A stretch of 64,000 nt of DNA from an uncultured Dokdonia sp. (GCF_947496725.1 NZ_CANMDS010000003.1:248001-312000), one strand, 5' to 3'; positions 1 through 9,009 are shown, counted from the stretch's first letter. Notes: generated by a model not told the origin, from the sequence alone. A program made the numbers and translations.

Positions 1-1
1 T

Positions 2-415
2 AGCGTTCCGGCACTAGTTTTACTTGGTGTTGCTACATTATTTGAAGTAGGAGCCTATTTTATTCCTTGGGTAGATAACCTACTGGATACGATATCTGTA
101 CCACTAGCTGCAATCGCGGGTACATTACTTATGGTAGCTACTATGGGAGATATGGATCCTACTATTACTTGGGCACTGGCCATCATTGCTGGTGGCGGAG
201 CAGCGGCAGCTGTTTCTGGTACTGCGAGCGCCACCAGATTAGGGAGTACAGCAACTACAGGCGGTATTGCAAACCCACTAGTTGCGGGTACAGAAACCAT
301 TGCAGCGACTACAGTTTCAGTAGCGAGTATCTTTTCGCCTATACTTGCACTAGTGATTGTATTGTTACTTATAGGTCTTGGCTGGAAGATTATTTCTAGG
401 CTAAGAAGGGCCTAA
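2..415 (+). CDS. DUF4126-family membrane protein, 3' part
   Basis: The reading frame is open from the first bases of the window and ends at TAA 413-415, so the N-terminus lies outside. The visible 137 residues are hydrophobic and rich in Gly, Ala and Thr. They contain a segment VATMGDMDPTITWALAIIAG followed by a Gly/Ala-rich helix and a C-terminal membrane helix (about residues 108-128) ending in basic KIISRLRRA. This resembles the C-terminal half of DUF4126 proteins, integral membrane proteins of unknown function. An internal ATG at 131 exists, but the upstream codons also read as good membrane protein, so the gene is truncated by the window and does not start there. Confidence 0.7.
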   Translation, partial: SVPALVLLGVATLFEVGAYFIPWVDNLLDTISVPLAAIAGTLLMVATMGDMDPTITWALAIIAGGGAAAAVSGTASATRLGSTATTGGIANPLVAGTETIAATTVSVASIFSPILALVIVLLLIGLGWKIISRLRRA

Positions 416-466
416 GTTTTACATTTCTTTTTAAGTAACTTTGCAACTTGTTTTATGGTGTTTTAT

Positions 467-480
467 GCTTTCGCGAAAGC
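467..480. repeat. GCTTTCGCGAAAGC palindrome, site 1
   Basis: Perfect 14-bp core in the intergenic region ahead of kdsB, about 40 bp upstream of its start. The right flank continues as GTAA, matching the extended 20-bp form on that side. See the finding on the whole family. Confidence 0.95.
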
Positions 481-520
481 GTAATTATAACCAAAATAAG
501 ACATTCAAAACGTCAATATA

Positions 521-1267
521 TTGAAAGAAAATCTTAAGATTATAGCAATGATTCCTGCACGTTATGCGGCGTCTAGGTTTCCCGGTAAGATGATGAAAGA
601 TCTTGCAGGTAAGCCTGTTATTGTGCGCACCTATGAGAGTGTAGTGGCCACAAAGTTGTTTGACGAAGTATATGTAGTTACAGATAGTGATGTTATTTAT
701 AAGGCAATAGAAGCCGAGGGCGGTAAAGCCATAATGAGTGTTAAAGAGCACGAGTGCGGTAGTGATAGAATTGCAGAGGCAGTGGCTTCTCTAGATGTAG
801 ATGTGGTTGTAAATGTACAAGGAGATGAACCTTTTACGAGTAGGGAGGACTTAGCACCAGTGCTAGATGTGTTTTATGGAGATGATGCTGTACAAATAGA
901 TCTTGCTAGTGTGATGATGCCTATGAAGGAGGAGCAAGAGATTGTAAACCCTAATAATGTAAAAGTTATTGTAGATAATTTTGACTTTGCACTATACTTC
1001 TCTAGGTCACCACTTCCATATGTGCGCGATAATGAAGCTGGTATAATTACTTATAAACATAAAGGTATTTATGCCTTTAGAAAGCAGGCTATACTTGACT
1101 TTGCATCTATGCATATGACACCCCTTGAAAAGGCAGAAAAAATAGAGTGCATACGATTCTTAGAGTATGGTAAAAAAATTAAAATGGTACGTTCATCAAG
1201 GCTTGCAATAGGTATTGATACTCCAGAAGATCTAGAAAAAGCAATTAAAATTTATTCGAATAAGTAG
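521..1267 (+). CDS. kdsB: 3-deoxy-manno-octulosonate cytidylyltransferase (CMP-Kdo synthetase)
   Basis: This enzyme activates Kdo with CTP to CMP-Kdo for the inner core of lipopolysaccharide, in the cytoplasm. The 248 residues match the usual length of about 245-250. Visible signatures are MIPARYAASRFPGK at the N-terminus (nucleotide-binding loop), VVTDSD, GSDRIAEAV and the VNVQGDEPF motif near residue 99, which carries the metal-binding Asp. The start is probably TTG at 521, because ATG at 548 would remove the first beta strand (KIIAMIPARY). The next gene starts 5 bp after the stop, suggesting a two-gene operon. Identification rests on the family motifs and is secure. Confidence 0.93.
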   Translation: MKENLKIIAMIPARYAASRFPGKMMKDLAGKPVIVRTYESVVATKLFDEVYVVTDSDVIYKAIEAEGGKAIMSVKEHECGSDRIAEAVASLDVDVVVNVQGDEPFTSREDLAPVLDVFYGDDAVQIDLASVMMPMKEEQEIVNPNNVKVIVDNFDFALYFSRSPLPYVRDNEAGIITYKHKGIYAFRKQAILDFASMHMTPLEKAEKIECIRFLEYGKKIKMVRSSRLAIGIDTPEDLEKAIKIYSNK

Positions 1268-1272
1268 CGCAT

Positions 1273-1827
1273 ATGGGACTTGCAAAGTTTATATATAAAA
1301 ATATTTTAGGCTGGAAGGTAAAAGGTGACTTTTCTCAAGACACAGTAAAGAAGGCTGTAGTAATCGCTGTGCCCCACACCAGCTGGCACGATTTTTATAT
1401 GGGTATTTTACTTCGTACTATGCTCGATGTTAAAATTGGCTTCATCGGTAAGAAAGAGCTTTTTAAATGGCCTATGGGACCTATTTTTAAAGCAATGGGA
1501 GGCGCGCCTATAGATCGTACACCAGGTCAAGATAAAGTACAATCTATCGCAAATGTTTTTAAGGATAAAGAGGAGTTTAGACTCACAATAGCCCCAGAGG
1601 GAACACGTAAAAAAGTTGATAAGCTCAAAACAGGGTTTTACTACATTGCTCTTGCAGCAGAGGTGCCTATTATAATGGTTGCTTTTGATTTTGGTAAAAA
1701 GGAGCAACGTATATCTAAGCCTTTATATCCGTCAGGTAATATAGATGAAGATCTTGCACTTATACACGAGTTTTTTAAGGGAGCTGTAGGTAAGGTGCCA
1801 GAATATAGTTTTACTCCAGATGAGTAG
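1273..1827 (+). CDS. PlsC-like 1-acyl-glycerol-3-phosphate acyltransferase family protein
   Basis: Likely membrane-associated acyltransferase acting on a lysophospholipid or another lipid acceptor. It carries the family's catalytic H-x4-D motif (PHTSWHD, residues about 35-41) and the EGTR substrate motif in APEGTRKKVDKLKTGFYYIA (about residue 112). The 184-residue length is shorter than typical PlsC (about 240) but usual for the flavobacterial subfamily. It lies 5 bp after kdsB, so a role in envelope lipid synthesis is reasonable. The exact acyl donor and acceptor cannot be told from sequence. Confidence 0.85.
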   Translation: MGLAKFIYKNILGWKVKGDFSQDTVKKAVVIAVPHTSWHDFYMGILLRTMLDVKIGFIGKKELFKWPMGPIFKAMGGAPIDRTPGQDKVQSIANVFKDKEEFRLTIAPEGTRKKVDKLKTGFYYIALAAEVPIIMVAFDFGKKEQRISKPLYPSGNIDEDLALIHEFFKGAVGKVPEYSFTPDE

Positions 1828-1850
1828 ATATTTTATAAGTACTTAAATAA

Positions 1851-1886
1851 AATGCCTCAATACTATTTAAAGTATTGAGGCATTTT
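1851..1886. terminator. Bidirectional hairpin terminator
   Basis: A near-perfect stem of 14 bp (AATGCCTCAATACT paired with its complement, loop ATTTA) is followed by a T-run on the plus strand. It sits between the convergent ends of the plsC-like gene and dps and could serve both. Confidence 0.85.
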
Positions 1887-1909
1887 TTATTTGTAAGAGT
1901 GATTAGGAT

Positions 1910-2401
1910 CTATGCTTCTTTGTAGGTGCCTGCAGTTTTCTTTCTCCAAGCGTCCAGCATCCAGCTAGTTTTTTCTAATTCACGTATGTAAGCTCCTATG
2001 AGGTCTATGGTACCTTCATCACCGGCATCGTCTGCTTTTTTCACAACAGCGCTTAGTTGTTTGAGAATTTTTCCGTGATCTCCAAGTATCGTGTCTACCA
2101 TATCTCTGTCAGACAGATCAGATTTTGACTCTTTAATGCTAGATGCTTCAAGATAATCTGAGAGATTACTTACTGGTGCAAAACGCAATGTTAGGATACG
2201 CTCTGCAATCTCATCGATTTTAATTTTGGCATCATCATAAAGTTGTTCAAACTGCTCGTGTAAGTCAAAAAAGTTTTCACCAGAAACGTTCCAGTGAAAA
2301 TTGCGAAGTTTTTGGTAGTATACGTGATAGTCAGATAAAAGTATGTTGAGCTCTGTAACTGTCTCTTTAGTTTTTTTTGTGTCTAAGTTTAAATAATTCA
2401 T
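1910..2401 (-). CDS. dps: Dps/ferritin-like DNA-protection protein
   Basis: Dps proteins form 12-subunit shells that oxidise and store iron with hydrogen peroxide and shield DNA in starved or stressed cells. The 163-residue protein has the typical N-terminal helix leading into the ferroxidase signature: FHWNVSGENFFDLHEQFEQLYDD with His, Asp and Glu ligands, then KIDEIAERIL (residues about 38-70). The sequence is full length for the family. It is a single gene facing the kdsB pair, with its start at ATG 2401. No DNA-binding Lys-rich tail is obvious; the N-terminus has some Lys and Thr. Identification is secure; DNA binding is not shown. Confidence 0.93.
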   Translation of the reverse strand: MNYLNLDTKKTKETVTELNILLSDYHVYYQKLRNFHWNVSGENFFDLHEQFEQLYDDAKIKIDEIAERILTLRFAPVSNLSDYLEASSIKESKSDLSDRDMVDTILGDHGKILKQLSAVVKKADDAGDEGTIDLIGAYIRELEKTSWMLDAWRKKTAGTYKEA

Positions 2402-2536
2402 AGTTCTTTGGTTTTTATATAAAATTACAAAGGCTTAGAGGTCTGAGGGTTATTTGAGAGTTGGTTTGGGATAAGTTTAACCCGATATGCTAAGATTGTG
2501 ATAAAAAACAATGTTCTGACGGCATAGAAAATACTT

Positions 2537-2544
2537 TATATTTG
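2537..2544 (+). promoter_or_regulatory. Predicted Bacteroidetes -7 box for the capsule locus
   Basis: TATATTTG fits the TAnnTTTG consensus exactly and lies 16 bp before ATG 2560. A weak -33 element (TTCTG, about 18 bp upstream) is present. It is the only good promoter match ahead of the first capsule gene. Confidence 0.55.
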
Positions 2545-2559
2545 CCAAAAATTAGATGA

Positions 2560-3558
2560 ATGTTAGAGAGTATACAGTCTCAAGTAAAGGATAAGAAAAT
2601 TTTAGTAACAGGAGGTGCTGGTTTTATAGGTTCTAATATATGTGAAGTTCTTATAAAGAATGGTGCAATTGTAACCTGTTTAGATAACCTTGCTACAGGG
2701 CATAAACATAATTTAGATGCTATTAGAGATCATTCAAATTTCACTTTTATAGAAGGTGATATAAGAGATATAGAAACTTGTAAAAAGGCAGTATCTCAGA
2801 GTGACTATGTATTGCATCAGGCTGCATTAGGATCTGTACCAAGATCAATAAAAGATCCTGCAACGAGTAATGAAGTCAATGTAGGTGGATTTTTGAATAT
2901 GCTCATCGCATCTAAAGATAAAGGTGTAAAACGTTTTGTGTATGCGGCAAGTTCTTCGACTTACGGAGACTCTCAAGGATTACCAAAGCAAGAAGATATC
3001 ATAGGGAAACCATTGTCTCCTTATGCAATAACAAAATATGTAAATGAGTTGTATGCAGATGTGTTTCATAAAACATATGGGATAGATTGTATAGGGCTTA
3101 GATATTTTAATGTTTTCGGTAGAAAACAAGACCCAAATGGCGCTTATGCGGCTGTTATTCCTAAGTTTACAAAACTATTAATGGATCACGATTCTCCTGT
3201 TATGAACGGAGATGGAAGCTATTCTAGAGATTTCACGTATATTGATAATGTTATCGAAATGAATATACGCGCAATGCTTACTGACAACAAAGACGCACTT
3301 AACACAGTTTATAATGTTGCATTCGGAGAGCGCACAGACCTCAATGAACTTGTAAATATTCTGAAAGAGGAATTAAGTCAATTTGATGAGAAAATTGCAC
3401 AAGTAGAGGTGAAGTATGGACCGAAAAGAGCCGGAGATGTGCCTCACAGTTTAGCAAGTATCGATAGAGCTAGAGAACGAGTAGGTTATAATCCAGAATT
3501 TAGTATTAAAGATGGTCTCAAAGAGGCAATGGCTTGGTACTGGAAGAATTTAAAATAA
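2560..3558 (+). CDS. UDP-N-acetylglucosamine 4-epimerase-like SDR (WbpP/TviC type)
   Basis: Extended short-chain dehydrogenase/reductase expected to interconvert UDP-GlcNAc and UDP-GalNAc, or their uronic forms. It has the NAD-binding GGAGFIGSN loop near residue 18 and DNLATG after strand 2. The catalytic Ser/Tyr/Lys set is AASSSTYG plus YAITK (about residues 128-161), and RYFNVFGRKQDPNGAYAAVIPKF is typical of the WbpP/TviC clade. At 332 residues it is full length. It is followed after 38 bp, with a palindrome in the gap, by a matching UDP-HexNAc dehydrogenase, the same pair as in Vi-antigen and Pseudomonas O6 loci. UDP-GalNAc or UDP-GalNAcA is therefore the inferred product. Confidence 0.85.
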   Translation: MLESIQSQVKDKKILVTGGAGFIGSNICEVLIKNGAIVTCLDNLATGHKHNLDAIRDHSNFTFIEGDIRDIETCKKAVSQSDYVLHQAALGSVPRSIKDPATSNEVNVGGFLNMLIASKDKGVKRFVYAASSSTYGDSQGLPKQEDIIGKPLSPYAITKYVNELYADVFHKTYGIDCIGLRYFNVFGRKQDPNGAYAAVIPKFTKLLMDHDSPVMNGDGSYSRDFTYIDNVIEMNIRAMLTDNKDALNTVYNVAFGERTDLNELVNILKEELSQFDEKIAQVEVKYGPKRAGDVPHSLASIDRARERVGYNPEFSIKDGLKEAMAWYWKNLK

Positions 3559-3566
3559 TTTTTTTT

Positions 3567-3580
3567 GCTTTCGCGAAAGC
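3567..3580. repeat. GCTTTCGCGAAAGC palindrome, site 2
   Basis: Perfect core in the 38-bp gap between two capsule genes. It follows a run of eight T directly after the upstream stop codon and continues on the right as GTAAA. Confidence 0.95.
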
Positions 3581-3596
3581 GTAAATACAACAATAT

Positions 3597-4877
3597 ATGA
3601 CAAAAATTAAAGTAGGAGTTATAGGGTTAGGCTATGTTGGTCTTCCATTAGCAAGGTTATTTGGAACAAAGTATAATACGGTAGGTTTTGATATTAATCA
3701 AGAGCGTATAGATGAGTTAAGGTCTGGTACTGATAGTACATTAGAAGTGTCTGACGAAGTTCTTCAAAGCGTATTAAAAACTGAGGTAAATGATGCTAAT
3801 GGACTTTTTTGTAGCGCAGATAGTAAGGATATAGAAGACTGTAACTATTATGTAGTTACAGTACCTACACCAGTAGATAAAAATAATAGACCAGTACTCA
3901 CGCCTCTTTATAAAAGTAGCGAGACTGTAGGGAAGGTTCTAAAAAAAGGTGACATTGTTATATATGAAAGCACAGTATATCCTGGAGTAACAGAGGATGA
4001 GTGTGTTCCTGTTTTAGAGCGTGTGAGCGGACTCAAATTTAATGAAGACTTTTATGTAGGCTATTCTCCAGAAAGAATCAATCCAGGAGATAAAGAGCAT
4101 ACTGTAGAAAAAATTCTTAAAGTTACTTCTGGAAGCACACCAGAAATAGGTAAGAAGGTAGATGATTTATATGCTTCTGTGATAACCGCTGGGACGCACT
4201 TAGCGCCTACAATTAAAGTGGCCGAGGCTGCAAAAGTTATTGAAAACTCACAACGGGATATAAACATTGCATTTGTAAATGAGCTGGCTAAGATCTTTAA
4301 CCTTATGGAGATCAATACACACGATGTACTTGAAGCTGCTGGCACAAAATGGAATTTCCTTCCATTTAAGCCAGGTTTAGTTGGTGGACACTGTATAGGT
4401 GTAGATCCTTACTATCTCGCTCAAAAAGCTCAAGAGCTAGGATATCATCCAGAAATTATTCTTGCAGGTAGAAGGCTTAATGACAGTATGGGAGCTTATG
4501 TAGCTGCAGAGGTTGTGAAGCTTATGCTTAAAAATGATATAAAAGTAAAAGGCGCTTCCTTATTATTATTAGGTATAACTTTTAAAGAAAACTGCCCAGA
4601 TGTTAGAAATACGAAGGTTGTTGATGTTGTAAAACATTTAGAAGATTTTGGTGTTAACGTTACTATCTATGACCCTTGGGTAAATGCAGATGAAGTTGAG
4701 CACGAGTATGGTCTCAAAGCCCTAACAGAATTACCGAGCCAAAAGTTTGATTCAATTGTTCAGGCAGTTTCTCACAAAGAATTTGGTGCCTTAGATTTAG
4801 AAGCTCTTAAAAATAATAAATCTGTAGTGTATGATGTTAAAGGAGTTTTAGGCAATAAAGCAGATGCTAAGCTGTAA
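3597..4877 (+). CDS. UDP-N-acetyl-hexosamine 6-dehydrogenase (WbpO/TviB/WbpA family)
   Basis: NAD-dependent enzyme that oxidises C6 of a UDP-HexNAc to the uronic acid in two steps. Visible features are the N-terminal Rossmann motif GVIGLGYVGLPLA, ESTVYPGVTEDECVPVLE, GYSPERINPGDKEH and the active-site loop GLVGGHCIGVDPYYL with the catalytic Cys (about residue 263). A C-terminal UDP-binding half with GITFKENCPDVRNTK follows. The 426 residues are full length. The partner epimerase upstream argues for UDP-GalNAcA. The downstream WbpD-, WlbA- and WbpI-like genes need UDP-GlcNAcA, so this enzyme may serve both routes. Its stop overlaps the rfbB start by 1 nt. Confidence 0.88.
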   Translation: MTKIKVGVIGLGYVGLPLARLFGTKYNTVGFDINQERIDELRSGTDSTLEVSDEVLQSVLKTEVNDANGLFCSADSKDIEDCNYYVVTVPTPVDKNNRPVLTPLYKSSETVGKVLKKGDIVIYESTVYPGVTEDECVPVLERVSGLKFNEDFYVGYSPERINPGDKEHTVEKILKVTSGSTPEIGKKVDDLYASVITAGTHLAPTIKVAEAAKVIENSQRDINIAFVNELAKIFNLMEINTHDVLEAAGTKWNFLPFKPGLVGGHCIGVDPYYLAQKAQELGYHPEIILAGRRLNDSMGAYVAAEVVKLMLKNDIKVKGASLLLLGITFKENCPDVRNTKVVDVVKHLEDFGVNVTIYDPWVNADEVEHEYGLKALTELPSQKFDSIVQAVSHKEFGALDLEALKNNKSVVYDVKGVLGNKADAKL

Positions 4878-5920
4878 TGAACATTCTTATTACAGGAGGA
4901 GCAGGTTTTATAGGTTCTCACGTAGTGAGGCTATTTCTAGAAGTTTTTCCAGAGAGTCATATTTACAATCTTGATGCGCTTACATATGCAGGTAACCTAG
5001 AGAACCTAGCAGATTTAGAAGCGTCTAGCAATTATACATTTATAAAGGGGGACATCAATGATGCCCCCTTTTTGATGAACTTATTTTCCAAATATCAATT
5101 TGATAAGGTAATACACCTAGCAGCAGAGTCTCACGTAGATAGAAGTATTAAAAATCCTCTAGCTTTTGTGCAGACTAACGTCATTGGAACATTAAACTTG
5201 CTCAATGCAGTTAAGGAAATATGGAAAGATAACTTTAATAACAAGCTTTTCTACCATATAAGTACAGACGAGGTGTATGGTACACTTGGTGAGACAGGCT
5301 TGTTTACAGAGACTACGTCATACGACCCAAACTCACCCTATGCCGCGTCTAAGGCAAGCTCAGATCATTTTGTAAGAGCTTATGGAGAAACCTATGGTTT
5401 GCCATATATCATTAGTAATTGCTCTAACAATTACGGACCTAATCAGTTTCCAGAAAAACTCATTCCTCTATTTATAAATAATATTATTTTAAACAAGGCG
5501 CTTCCTGTTTACGGTGATGGAAATTATACAAGAGATTGGTTATTTGTAAAAGATCACGCAAGCGCTATAGCACGTATCTTTAGAGAGGGAAAACTAGGCG
5601 AGACCTACAATATAGGTGGGGTTAATGAATGGAAAAATATTGATCTCGTAAAGTTACTATGTGATAAGATGGATGAGAAGCTTTTGCGAAAGCGTAATAC
5701 CTCTCAATCTCTTATTACCTTTATAAAAGACAGACCAGGTCACGACAAGCGTTATGCGATAGATGCCTCAAAAATTGAAAAAGAACTGGGGTGGAAACCA
5801 TCTGTTACTTTTGAGGAAGGGCTAGAACTCACAATAGATTGGTATCTTGCCAATAGCTCTTGGCTAGAGAACGTCACTTCTGGAGCATATCAAGAATATT
5901 ACAATAAAATGTATACTTAA
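4877..5920 (+). CDS. rfbB: dTDP-glucose 4,6-dehydratase
   Basis: Second step of dTDP-L-rhamnose synthesis: dTDP-glucose to dTDP-4-keto-6-deoxyglucose. NAD-binding [10 protein letters not shown] begins at residue 7. The ISTDEVYG segment holds the Thr-Asp-Glu dehydratase residues, and YAASK supplies Tyr/Lys (about residues 133-162). Near residue 270 a short extra stretch (KLLRKRN) is encoded by an imperfect copy of the palindrome (GCTTTTGCGAAAGC), placed just before the conserved [16 protein letters not shown]. The gene is coupled by 1-nt overlaps to the dehydrogenase before it and to rfbA after it. Confidence 0.95.
   Translation: MNILITGGAGFIGSHVVRLFLEVFPESHIYNLDALTYAGNLENLADLEASSNYTFIKGDINDAPFLMNLFSKYQFDKVIHLAAESHVDRSIKNPLAFVQTNVIGTLNLLNAVKEIWKDNFNNKLFYHISTDEVYGTLGETGLFTETTSYDPNSPYAASKASSDHFVRAYGETYGLPYIISNCSNNYGPNQFPEKLIPLFINNIILNKALPVYGDGNYTRDWLFVKDHASAIARIFREGKLGETYNIGGVNEWKNIDLVKLLCDKMDEKLLRKRNTSQSLITFIKDRPGHDKRYAIDASKIEKELGWKPSVTFEEGLELTIDWYLANSSWLENVTSGAYQEYYNKMYT
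5680..5693. repeat. Palindrome variant inside rfbB, site 3
   Basis: GCTTTTGCGAAAGC differs from the core by one base and continues as GTAA. It is read in the frame giving Leu-Leu-Arg-Lys-Arg in a variable loop of RfbB. Confidence 0.85.
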
Positions 5921-6774
5921 TGAAAGGTATTGTACTTGCTGGAGGATCTGGAACTAGACTGTCACCACTTACAATTGCTGTAAGCAAGCAATTGCTACCT
6001 GTGTATGATAAGCCTATGATATATTACCCTATATCAGTACTTATGCTTGCTGGTATACGTGAGATTCTCATTATCACAACGCCGGAAGATAGTCATCTAT
6101 TTGAAAGGCTATTAGGTGATGGATCAGGACTTGGATGTTCCTTTTCTTATGAGGTGCAAGAACAGCCCAACGGACTTGCAGAAGCCTTTATTATAGGAGA
6201 ATCCTTTATTGGGAATGATAAAGTAGCTCTTGTACTAGGTGATAATATCTTTTATGGGAATGGTCTCAGTAAGTTATTACAAAGCAAAGTAACAGTAGAT
6301 GGAGGTGCCATATTTGCATATCCTGTGCGTGACCCAGAGCGTTTTGGAGTTGTCGCTTTTGATAAGGATATGAATGTCACGAGTATCGAAGAAAAACCAG
6401 AGAGTCCACAATCTAACTACGCCGTACCAGGTATTTATTTTTATGATAATGATGTAGTTGCTATTGCAAAAGAAATTAAGCCCTCTCATAGGGGAGAGCT
6501 TGAGATTACAGCAATAAATCAAGAATATTTACTTCGTAAAAAGCTTACTGTAGGTGTTATGAGTAGAGGGATGTCTTGGTTTGATACTGGCACAGTAGAT
6601 GCACTAGATGATGCGACAGAATTTATAAGAGTTTTACAACGTAATCAAAGCACAATGATAGCTTGTCTTGAGGAGATTGCTTACAAGATGAATTGGATAT
6701 CATACGAAGCTCTTAAGGCAAGTGCATCAAGATATGGTAAAGGTGCCTATGCACAATACATAAATACACTATAG
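5920..6774 (+). CDS. rfbA: Glucose-1-phosphate thymidylyltransferase
   Basis: First step of dTDP-rhamnose synthesis: dTTP plus glucose-1-phosphate to dTDP-glucose. The nucleotide-binding signature [13 protein letters not shown] followed by [16 protein letters not shown] occupies residues 6-35. [11 protein letters not shown] holds a metal-binding Asp near residue 110, and [22 protein letters not shown] is typical. The length of 284 residues is normal. It starts within the rfbB stop and is followed by a 1-nt overlap with rfbC, so the four rfb genes are translationally coupled. Family assignment is secure. Confidence 0.95.
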   Translation: MKGIVLAGGSGTRLSPLTIAVSKQLLPVYDKPMIYYPISVLMLAGIREILIITTPEDSHLFERLLGDGSGLGCSFSYEVQEQPNGLAEAFIIGESFIGNDKVALVLGDNIFYGNGLSKLLQSKVTVDGGAIFAYPVRDPERFGVVAFDKDMNVTSIEEKPESPQSNYAVPGIYFYDNDVVAIAKEIKPSHRGELEITAINQEYLLRKKLTVGVMSRGMSWFDTGTVDALDDATEFIRVLQRNQSTMIACLEEIAYKMNWISYEALKASASRYGKGAYAQYINTL

Positions 6775-7328
6775 TGGAATTTCAAAAAACAGCATTCAAA
6801 GATTTAATTATATGCACTCCAAAGGTGTTTGAAGATGATCGAGGTTATTTTTATGAATCCTTTAATGCAAAAGCATTTCAAAGCTTTGCAGGATTTGAAC
6901 CAAATTTTGTTCAAGATAATCAGTCGCAGTCTACATATGGCGTCTTGCGTGGACTCCATTTTCAAATAGGGGAGTTTGCACAATCTAAGCTCGTACGGGT
7001 TGTGGCAGGTGAGGTACTTGATGTAGTTGTTGATTTAAGAAAAAACGAACCTACTTATAAGAAAGCTTACAGCATACGTCTCAGTGCAGAAAATAAAAAA
7101 CAACTTTTCGTTCCTAAAGGGATGGCGCACGGTTTTGTAACACTTAGCGATACCGCAACGTTTATTTATAAATGCGATAACTACTATAACAAAGAGAGCG
7201 AGCGTGGTCTGGCATATAACGATTCATCATTGCAAATCGATTGGTTACTAGATAAGCAGGATGTCATCCTTTCAGAAAAAGATAAGGAAAATACGATGCT
7301 TGCAGATTTACCTTCTAACCTGTTTTAA
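6774..7328 (+). CDS. rfbC: dTDP-4-dehydrorhamnose 3,5-epimerase
   Basis: Third step of the dTDP-rhamnose pathway, a cupin-fold epimerase. VLRGLHFQ near residue 60 carries the catalytic His, and FVPKGMAHGFVTLSD the conserved loop after it. The 184 residues are full length. The start codon is GTG at 6774, sharing one base with the rfbA stop; no better ATG lies upstream. The order rfbB-A-C-D is standard. Confidence 0.93.
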   Translation: MEFQKTAFKDLIICTPKVFEDDRGYFYESFNAKAFQSFAGFEPNFVQDNQSQSTYGVLRGLHFQIGEFAQSKLVRVVAGEVLDVVVDLRKNEPTYKKAYSIRLSAENKKQLFVPKGMAHGFVTLSDTATFIYKCDNYYNKESERGLAYNDSSLQIDWLLDKQDVILSEKDKENTMLADLPSNLF

Positions 7329-8204
7329 ATGAGTACGCTTTCGCGAAATATACGATTACTCATTACAGGTGGTGGTGGTCAGCTGGCTCAAGCCATAAAG
7401 GAGGAAGAAGCTACTTTTGAGAATGTTACGAGTATACATCTGTCAAAATCTGAATTAGACATCACATCAACATCTTCTATTAAAAAAACCCTTGATTTAC
7501 ATCAACCAGATGTTATAATAAACACAGCCGCATACACCGCTGTAGATGCCGCCGAAGAGGACAAAGAGAAAGCTTTCCTAGTAAATGAAATAGGAGTAAA
7601 GAATCTAGCTCAAGTTTGTAAGGATAATGGAATCAAACTCATTCACATCTCTACAGATTATGTCTTTGACGGAGAAAAACCAGAAGAATATATAGAGGAA
7701 GATATTCCAAATCCAACAACGGTTTATGGCAAGTCTAAACTTGCTGGTGAGCAGGCCATAATTACTTCAGGGCTTCTTGACTACGCTATTATAAGAACAT
7801 CCTGGGTCTACAGTGTTTACGGGAGTAATTTTGTGAAGACTATGTTACGATTAGGTAATGAGAAAGACGAGATTTCGGTTGTAAACGATCAATATGGATC
7901 TCCTACGTTGGCAAATAATCTAGCTTCTGTTATTTTACAGTTGTCAAACGTTCTTACTGCACACAACGCAGGCGTATATCATTATACAAATGAGGGTGTC
8001 ACTACGTGGTACGCTTTCGCGAAAGCGGTATTCAGCTATAAGAAAATGAGTATAAACGTTTTGCCTGTGCCCAGTGACCGCTTTATAACAAAGGCCACGC
8101 GGCCAAAAAATAGTAAATTAGAAAGTTCTAAAATCATCAACCTTTTAGGGATTGAGAACGTACCTTGGGAAGAAAGTCTTGCGAAAATGCTGGTTAAATT
8201 ATGA
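7329..8204 (+). CDS. rfbD: dTDP-4-dehydrorhamnose reductase
   Basis: Last step giving dTDP-L-rhamnose. LLITGGGGQLAQAI is the NAD(P)-binding loop, HISTDYVFDG and YGKSKLAGE supply the catalytic Thr/Tyr/Lys, and RTSWVYSVYGSNFVKTML is typical. Two palindrome sites fall in this gene. A half-palindrome encodes part of the leader MSTLSRNIR ahead of the first strand. A perfect copy encodes AFAKA at WYAFAKAVF, a place where RmlD proteins normally carry WYEFAKAIF-like residues, so there the repeat coincides with a conserved protein motif. The gene abuts rfbC with no gap and overlaps cysQ by 4 nt. Confidence 0.93.
   Translation: MSTLSRNIRLLITGGGGQLAQAIKEEEATFENVTSIHLSKSELDITSTSSIKKTLDLHQPDVIINTAAYTAVDAAEEDKEKAFLVNEIGVKNLAQVCKDNGIKLIHISTDYVFDGEKPEEYIEEDIPNPTTVYGKSKLAGEQAIITSGLLDYAIIRTSWVYSVYGSNFVKTMLRLGNEKDEISVVNDQYGSPTLANNLASVILQLSNVLTAHNAGVYHYTNEGVTTWYAFAKAVFSYKKMSINVLPVPSDRFITKATRPKNSKLESSKIINLLGIENVPWEESLAKMLVKL
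7335..7348. repeat. Half-palindrome at the start of rfbD, site 4
   Basis: TACGCTTTCGCGAAATATA keeps the left arm and centre of the repeat but loses the right arm. It supplies codons 3-7 of rfbD. Confidence 0.75.
8013..8026. repeat. GCTTTCGCGAAAGC palindrome inside rfbD, site 5
   Basis: Perfect core with a TAC left flank, read as Ala-Phe-Ala-Lys-Ala at a conserved position of the protein. Confidence 0.95.
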
Positions 8205-9001
8205 TAAGTGATCAATTTAAAAGTATCGCTGTCAAAGCTGCGCTTCAAGCTGGTGACGTAATTAGAGAGGTGTATGCGACCGCATTTGGCAGCATTCTTA
8301 AAAGTGATGATTCGCCCCTTACAGTTGCAGATACTCGTGCCCACGAGGTAATCTATAAGGAGCTGAGTGCTACAAACATTCCTGTTTTAAGTGAAGAAGC
8401 CGCCGAAATCCCTTATGAAGAAAGAAGTACTTGGGACATCTTTTGGCTCGTGGATCCATTAGACGGCACCAAAGAGTTTATAAATCGCAATGGAGAATTT
8501 ACTGTAAACATTGCATTGATAGTAGGAGCTAGGCCAGTTTATGGTATTATCTATATCCCTGTGTCTGATACACTATATCTAGGTGGAAGCTCACTAGGCA
8601 AAAGCTATAAAATTTCAAATCCTACAATAGAGATGGGGTGGAATCAAGTAGTGGATGATAAGCATATAATTTTTACAAATAAGCTAAAATCACAAAAAGA
8701 GATACGAGTCGTGACAAGTCGCTCTCACCTCAATGAGCAAACAGTAGCGTATATAGAGGATTTAAAAAAAAACACCACTTCGGTAAGCTTACTTCCTGCT
8801 GGTAGTGCACTTAAATTCTGTATGCTCGCAGAAGGAAAGGCAGATAGGTATCCTAGATTTGCTCCTTGTATGGAGTGGGATACTGCTGCTGGAGATGCTA
8901 TATGTGAGACCGCTGGAGTTACTGTTTTTATTGCAGGAACAACCCAGAAATTAACATATAATAAGAAGTCCTTATTTAGTCCTAACTTTGAAGCTTATTA
9001 A
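8201..9001 (+). CDS. cysQ: 3'(2'),5'-bisphosphate nucleotidase (CysQ, inositol monophosphatase fold)
   Basis: Mg-dependent phosphatase that removes the 3'-phosphate of PAP (adenosine 3',5'-bisphosphate), the by-product of PAPS-dependent sulfation and of acyl-carrier-protein loading. Metal-binding motifs are EEAAEIPY, WLVDPLDGTKEFI (about residues 83-95) and EWDTAAGDAICE (about residue 225), all intact. The length of 266 residues is normal. Its ATG overlaps the rfbD stop by 4 nt, so it is translated with the rhamnose genes. This is an odd place for it unless the polysaccharide is sulfated, and no sulfotransferase is seen in the window. Confidence 0.9.
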   Translation: MISDQFKSIAVKAALQAGDVIREVYATAFGSILKSDDSPLTVADTRAHEVIYKELSATNIPVLSEEAAEIPYEERSTWDIFWLVDPLDGTKEFINRNGEFTVNIALIVGARPVYGIIYIPVSDTLYLGGSSLGKSYKISNPTIEMGWNQVVDDKHIIFTNKLKSQKEIRVVTSRSHLNEQTVAYIEDLKKNTTSVSLLPAGSALKFCMLAEGKADRYPRFAPCMEWDTAAGDAICETAGVTVFIAGTTQKLTYNKKSLFSPNFEAY

Positions 9002-9009
9002 TACTGTTT

